Assembly (NCBI GenBank): GCA_949538655.1 | Contig: CATISE010000004.1 | Location: 1 to 26,518 of the forward strand | From: Marine Group II euryarchaeote MED-G33 | Lineage (GTDB): Archaea > Thermoplasmatota > Poseidoniia > Poseidoniales > Thalassarchaeaceae | DNA: 26,518 nucleotides | Direction: 5' to 3' | The notes under the pieces: model-generated | Database searches by the model: none | Seen by the model: only the letters and a program-made list of their open reading frames with translations | What the model was told of the DNA's origin: nothing | Program-made: the position numbers and the translations under genes | Part shown: piece after piece, positions 22,540 to 26,518 of the stretch | Position numbering within the stretch: the stretch's first letter is position 1 | How the letters are laid out: each line of letters begins with the position of its first letter

Positions 22540-23397
22540 TTATTCACTAGGTTGATCTTGAATCGGACCCCACTTATCCTCACAAATAGTTGGGCCCATC
22601 AAGACATGGAATGTGATAATGACAAGGGAAATCAAAAACAATGAAAATGAAACGATTGACCCTGTTCCGGTTGAATAGCCCATAATTTGGATGGTACTCG
22701 CGATGAGTAATAGTAGCATCAATGAATACATCATCATCATTTTCCAACCACTCTTATATTTCGGTAAACGCCGATCTGAAATCATCAGACCTCCTGAAAT
22801 TAGGCACCCCGGAAGAAGAAGCCAATCTAAAGCAGGATGATTGCCTTCCCCATATTTCCACTCAATTAAATCGGGTCCCAATGCTTCGGGCTGGACCCAG
22901 ACAAGGCCTGATAGTGCAACGAGAATGAGAGCATTACCTGGACTGGCAAGACCGTGGAACCATGGATATTCGTTGTCAGCCTCATGTTGAAACCGAGCCA
23001 ACCGCAACATCGTACAAACGATGATCCAACAGCATGCGAGGGCGAGGGGGATCGTCCAAAATGGAGCGGCTTCGCCCCATCTACTGAACATTCCGAATAC
23101 GAGGAGGGCGGGGGCAACTCCGAACGAAAGGGAATCTGACATCAAGTCAAGATAACTACCCAAATACCTGCGTTTGGAATATCGACGAGCGATCGGTCCA
23201 TCGATGGCATCGCCAATGACTGAAAGTAGAATAAACAACATGGCCAGCCAGATGTAAATTTCAGAGAGGTGGCTGTCATCTGTTGAAGCGAACCCATCGA
23301 AGGCGAGAATAAGGAACAAAATTGACAGAGTCCCCAGTAAACCATTACCCAAGGTCACCCAATCGGCAATGCCCATCAACCGGAAGGTTGTCTTCAT
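22540..23397 (-). CDS. pssA: CDP-alcohol phosphatidyltransferase (archaetidylserine-synthase-like)
   Basis: An integral-membrane enzyme of 285 residues that joins a CDP-activated lipid to an alcohol head group. The family motif D-x2-D-G-x2-A-R-x8-G-x3-D-x3-D is complete in DAIDGPIARRYSKRR plus YLGSYLDLMSD (about 63-88). Several hydrophobic helices flank it. The segment FHGLASPGNALILVAL resembles the PssA subgroup, so serine is the likely acceptor and CDP-archaeol the likely donor in an archaeon; inositol or glycerol phosphate acceptors cannot be excluded. It follows the zinc-ribbon gene by 48 bases. A start at codon 8 (MGIADWVTLGN) is possible. Confidence 0.88.
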   Translation of the reverse strand: MKTTFRLMGIADWVTLGNGLLGTLSILFLILAFDGFASTDDSHLSEIYIWLAMLFILLSVIGDAIDGPIARRYSKRRYLGSYLDLMSDSLSFGVAPALLVFGMFSRWGEAAPFWTIPLALACCWIIVCTMLRLARFQHEADNEYPWFHGLASPGNALILVALSGLVWVQPEALGPDLIEWKYGEGNHPALDWLLLPGCLISGGLMISDRRLPKYKSGWKMMMMYSLMLLLLIASTIQIMGYSTGTGSIVSFSLFLISLVIITFHVLMGPTICEDKWGPIQDQPSE

Positions 23398-23445
23398 AAC
23401 CTAAGCGAAACCTATCACCGGCTTCAATTCTTTCCCGGATTCCAA

Positions 23446-23841
23446 TCAGAAAGTGACATGGAAGGACTCTGAACAAGCCGGACAATTGATACTACGTTTC
23501 CCTGGACGGGGGCGGATTCGAAGTTGTCGTTCGCAAGATGGGCAAGATATTTCCACTTTGACCACTTTTGGTACAACCTTGAAAACAGACGAGCAGGAGG
23601 AGCACCGTAGGGCACAAGGCCTCTCATCAACACCCACACGCAGAATCTTTGGACAGTCAGGACAACTGACCTTTTCGTCCATCCAACTATCACGGGTGGG
23701 TTTGTGATCTATTCGAGAGACTGCTTTGCATACACTACAAGTTACTTCACCTAATTTGTGAGGTAACATACTGTCGCAACTCGGACACTGAATGGTTGGT
23801 GGAGCCACCTTTGATTCAACTTCTTGGATTCCTTCGGACAT
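23446..23841 (-). CDS. Triple zinc-ribbon protein
   Basis: A 131-residue protein with six CxxC knuckles arranged as three zinc ribbons: CPSC/CSVC (about 19-38), CPDC/CSSC (about 60-83) and CPSC/CPAC (about 100-122). Between knuckles are short basic beta-like stretches. It could bind nucleic acid or act as a protein adaptor; no catalytic feature is visible. GGAGGG lies 5-10 bases before the ATG. It starts 12 bases after the ArsR-like gene, so it probably belongs to the same transcript as the metal ATPase, where a zinc-binding role would fit, though this may be coincidence. Confidence 0.82.
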   Translation of the reverse strand: MSEGIQEVESKVAPPTIQCPSCDSMLPHKLGEVTCSVCKAVSRIDHKPTRDSWMDEKVSCPDCPKILRVGVDERPCALRCSSCSSVFKVVPKVVKVEISCPSCERQLRIRPRPGKRSINCPACSESFHVTF

Positions 23842-23853
23842 GTTATCCCTCCA

Positions 23854-24390
23854 TCACGAACGCTTGGGTGGGCCAATCACTAGAATTCCATTTGGCATCA
23901 GAGTAATTGGAGTTTGTTGGACATCGAAGAGTACTGCCATTCCATCAAGGGTTTTCTTGGTAGCAGCTGTATCCCTTGAATCGCCTACAACCGGGATATA
24001 GTGAATTGCAGCACCTGCCTCAAGTAAGGCCCGTACCTCTTCAGGAATGTTGCCAATCCAATCATTTGATGCAACTGGAGAAAGTGGAACTCTCTCGGTG
24101 ACTCTCCACCAACGAGCACGGCCTTCGTCTCTGTGATTCTCCACCAATCCATTCTTCTCAAGAGATTGAAGATGGTGGTAAAGATGGTAGCGTGTAACGC
24201 CAGTGCTCTTCTGTAGCATGACGGTTGACATTTCTTCTACAGCGAGGAGTTGTTCATACATTGCAAGGCGTGTAGGGTGAGATAGTGCCATGGTGCGGCC
24301 ATCGACACGTATCTTGCTCATAGAGGGCCCCTGAAAGTTCGTCGATACATCCGCGTATATCAAAGCGGCGACTGGGGAGTTCTGATTCAT
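23854..24390 (-). CDS. ArsR-like winged-helix transcription regulator
   Basis: A 178-residue protein. Residues about 34-95 form a winged helix: MALSHPTRLAMYEQLL (helix 1), a helix-turn-helix VTRYHLYHHLQSLEKNGLV, and the wing RDEGRARWWRVTE. The C-terminal half (about 105-178) is an extra alpha/beta domain with the strands IHYIPVVGDS and PITLMPNGILVIG, not seen in minimal ArsR/SmtB. There is no cysteine, so classical thiolate metal sensing is absent. The ATG at 24390 overlaps the ATPase stop as ATGA; an internal ATG at 24321 begins closer to the conserved domain. It likely controls the adjacent ATPase operon, by inference. Confidence 0.82.
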   Translation of the reverse strand: MNQNSPVAALIYADVSTNFQGPSMSKIRVDGRTMALSHPTRLAMYEQLLAVEEMSTVMLQKSTGVTRYHLYHHLQSLEKNGLVENHRDEGRARWWRVTERVPLSPVASNDWIGNIPEEVRALLEAGAAIHYIPVVGDSRDTAATKKTLDGMAVLFDVQQTPITLMPNGILVIGPPKRS

Positions 24391-26518
24391 TGTGGGGTTT
24401 GCCTTGAGAAAAGCAATCTCAATGCCTCACTATAGTCTTTGAAAATTGAACTAAAAACAGACAGGAACAGATTGATTCTATTTCCAGACGTTGCAATAAA
24501 TGCTCCATTTAAAATCACCAAGAATGCACTGAGTTCATGCACGATCACTGCAATCGCTAAACTGTTCAATCCATACAATACGGCTCCAACCAAAAATATG
24601 GTTACGAGAATCGAGATTACAATGTTAAATTGCACAACCGCTCGGGTGCGTTTCGCGATTCGGATAAAGGAGGTTATGGCACGAGGATCTTCTCCAGGAA
24701 TCAAAACATCAGCAGCATCAAGATTGACTTGTTCACCACTTCCTACCGCAATCCCAAGATCGGCGACAGCCAATGCTGCTGCATCATTGAAACCATCTCC
24801 AGCCATCAGAGTATGACGACCTTGGCTACGCCTCTCAACCCAAGCAGCCTTTCCTTCGGGATCAATTTCTCCCCTACAGTGTATTGGAGAGATGCCTACT
24901 TCCTTGCCCAGCGACTCTACTGCAGTCTGTGCATCTCCTGAAAGTAGTTCGACGGCAATGCCCATCGATTGGAGATCATGAATCATCTCTGCCGCACCGG
25001 GTCGTAAATCGTCATGAATAAATGTAAATGCGGCAATTGCTTTGCCATTTTTAGCCAGTAATGAAAGGCCATAATCAGGGTTAATGTCTTCCAATAAATC
25101 TTCAGATATCTCAATGCCCGCTCGAATCAACCAATCTTTTCGACCAAACATCACCTTCTTTCCACCGTGTGTACCTTCCACACCCGCTTCTCCATCTTTG
25201 AGTGACTTCACTTCATCGGCACCCTCTGATTTGGCTTCCTTCAAAATCACGGCTGCATAAGGATGGTTGGAGCGCTTTTCCAAGCCGGCTGCTAATTTCA
25301 GTACCGACTTACGTTTCTGACCCTTGAGGATGCGGATTTGATCTAATCGGGGGTGACCACTGGTGAGCGTTCCTGTCTTGTCTAGTAGGGCGAGATCTAT
25401 TCTTGCGGCTGCCTCTAATGCGTCGCCTCCTCTTGCAACCACTCCCGAAAGTGATGCTGTTGAAAGTGCTGCTGCGTGAGGAACTGGGGCTGCAAGCAAT
25501 AGTGCGCAAGGGCAAGCAACGACCCACAATAGTAGAGTCAATCGAATATCGTTTGTAATCAGGCCGATCAGGGGGGCGCCAACGAGAACGATCGGAACCC
25601 ACCATTGAGAGAATGTCTCAAGAGTAGCTTGTACGCGTGGAGGACGATCTCTGAACATACGAACTTCATCGATTAGTCCAGATAACATTGTCTCAGCACC
25701 GATTCTTGTCGCTTCAACAATTATTGGACCCCGATCTAGAACCAAACCTGCGTGAATCTCATCACCTTCCGTGACCCTCACTGGAATGCTTTCCCCAGTC
25801 AATGGAGCCCGATTTAATGAACCGATGCCTTCGACGACTATTCCATCGACTGGTACGATTTCCCCGCTCCTAATCTCAACTTTTTCACCAGGTGTGATTA
25901 GTTCAATAGGAACCATTTCTTCTTCGTCATTACAGTTTGAATAGGGCTGTTGTGTGAGGAATGGTTGGTCATTATTCATCAAAGATATACTCGTGATTTT
26001 CTTAATCTGAGATTGGATTTTTCTGGCTCTACGGGGGATACGATCTAGTCCACCTTGCATTGACATTCTTGCACGTATTAACGCAGATTCTTCCATGTGG
26101 GACGCTATAGCGACGAGGATGGAAACCATGAGGGCCTCAGACCAGTGCTCACCAAAAAATGCGCCTATGACTGCCAGAGAGATCAGTAATTGAAAACCGA
26201 ACTCTTTGTTCTTGAGCCCCCCCCATGCATCAAGGAACATACGCCAAGACGCTAGGATAACACCAATCATTGTCAGCGACATCAAAATATTCCGATTCAG
26301 ATTAGGAAAAAGTAGGACTGATATTAGAATTAGAATCGCAGGAATACTAGAGACAAGCCGCCATTGTCCTGAATCCAAACGATGATTCTCCACCTCTTTC
26401 AGTAATGGATGGGACCCGATGATTCTCTCCAAACCACTTTCAAGTTCAGTAGAAATTCCCACATCGATATCTGATACAATTTGTACCTCTACATTCGCAT
26501 CTTCAAAGCGGACATCAA
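24387..26518 (-). CDS. P1B-type heavy-metal-transporting ATPase, 5' end outside the window
   Basis: The frame stays open to the window edge. The edge-proximal codons (DVRFEDANVEVQIVSDIDV) look like the second half of an N-terminal HMA metal-binding domain, so the GTG at 26462 is not the true start. Core features: TM metal motif VACPCALLLAAPVPHAAAL, actuator PLTGESIPV, phosphorylation site LLDKTGTLTSGHP, the P1B-specific HP in KRSNHPYAAVI, and hinge MAGDGFNDAAALAVADLGIA. The last helices read FNIVISILVTIFLVGAVLYG and VHELSAFLVILNG: the Lys and Asp expected for ZntA-type Zn/Cd pumps are Thr and His-Glu. A Ser/Asn/Gln-rich insertion lies before EEEMVPIELITPGEKV. It overlaps the ArsR-like gene (ATGA). 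Confidence 0.93.
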   Translation of the reverse strand, partial: DVRFEDANVEVQIVSDIDVGISTELESGLERIIGSHPLLKEVENHRLDSGQWRLVSSIPAILILISVLLFPNLNRNILMSLTMIGVILASWRMFLDAWGGLKNKEFGFQLLISLAVIGAFFGEHWSEALMVSILVAIASHMEESALIRARMSMQGGLDRIPRRARKIQSQIKKITSISLMNNDQPFLTQQPYSNCNDEEEMVPIELITPGEKVEIRSGEIVPVDGIVVEGIGSLNRAPLTGESIPVRVTEGDEIHAGLVLDRGPIIVEATRIGAETMLSGLIDEVRMFRDRPPRVQATLETFSQWWVPIVLVGAPLIGLITNDIRLTLLLWVVACPCALLLAAPVPHAAALSTASLSGVVARGGDALEAAARIDLALLDKTGTLTSGHPRLDQIRILKGQKRKSVLKLAAGLEKRSNHPYAAVILKEAKSEGADEVKSLKDGEAGVEGTHGGKKVMFGRKDWLIRAGIEISEDLLEDINPDYGLSLLAKNGKAIAAFTFIHDDLRPGAAEMIHDLQSMGIAVELLSGDAQTAVESLGKEVGISPIHCRGEIDPEGKAAWVERRSQGRHTLMAGDGFNDAAALAVADLGIAVGSGEQVNLDAADVLIPGEDPRAITSFIRIAKRTRAVVQFNIVISILVTIFLVGAVLYGLNSLAIAVIVHELSAFLVILNGAFIATSGNRINLFLSVFSSIFKDYSEALRLLFSRQTPQ

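Noticed and set aside
26460..26462. GTG as the start of the metal ATPase
   Set aside because: The frame continues upstream to the window edge with HMA-like residues, so the gene is cut by the window.

Overview
The window reads as archaeal chromosomal DNA. It encodes deoxyhypusine synthase, the ribosomal proteins L7Ae, S28e and L24e in the classic archaeal run with Ndk and aIF5B-type IF2, a geranylgeranyl reductase and an archaetidylserine-synthase-like enzyme. Genes otherwise typical of bacteria (UvrB, UbiA/UbiD-family quinone enzymes, MoxR, ParA) sit among them. Together with the thrombospondin-type-3 surface protein ending in a Trp-rich 'PEGWT' motif, this points to the marine Group II/III Euryarchaeota (Poseidoniia). 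The archaeal assignment is strong; the finer placement is inference. No integrase, transposase, CRISPR array or clear transfer scar was seen.

Layout. 1-1262 (-): a geranylgeranyl reductase, followed by the first codons of a gene cut by the window edge. 1361-7374 (+): a compact run UbiD - UbiA - UvrB - deoxyhypusine synthase; the first three overlap by a few bases and look translationally coupled. 7357-9367 (-): a class-III aminotransferase followed closely by an odd 'half' epimerase. 9368-9688: AT-rich intergenic region with a perfect 23-bp direct repeat and 13-bp inverted repeats. 9689-11405 (+): a tandem PRC-barrel-like protein, tRNA-Ile(GAU) and PRPP synthetase. 11491-14692 (+): L7Ae - S28e - L24e - Ndk - IF2. 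14825-17424 (+): MoxR ATPase, ParA ATPase, a ribbon-helix-helix-like protein and a small unknown protein. 17427-22444 (-): a secreted, membrane-anchored beta-propeller/Ca-repeat protein preceded by a very long charged coiled-coil protein with a repeat tail. 22540-26518 (-): P1B metal ATPase (start outside the window), ArsR-like regulator, triple zinc-ribbon protein and CDP-alcohol phosphatidyltransferase.

How the genes may work together. UbiD+UbiA resemble the decarboxylase/prenyltransferase pair of the futalosine menaquinone route, and the divergent geranylgeranyl reductase could saturate lipid or quinone isoprenoid chains. The PssA-like enzyme uses CDP-lipid for polar head groups. The ATPase-ArsR pair is a probable metal-efflux unit. 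The most open-ended part is 15.9-22.4 kb: a ParA/RHH/small-ORF operon facing a coiled-coil protein and an anchored Ca-repeat protein. It has the parts of an intracellular positioning or envelope-organising system, but that grouping is a hypothesis.
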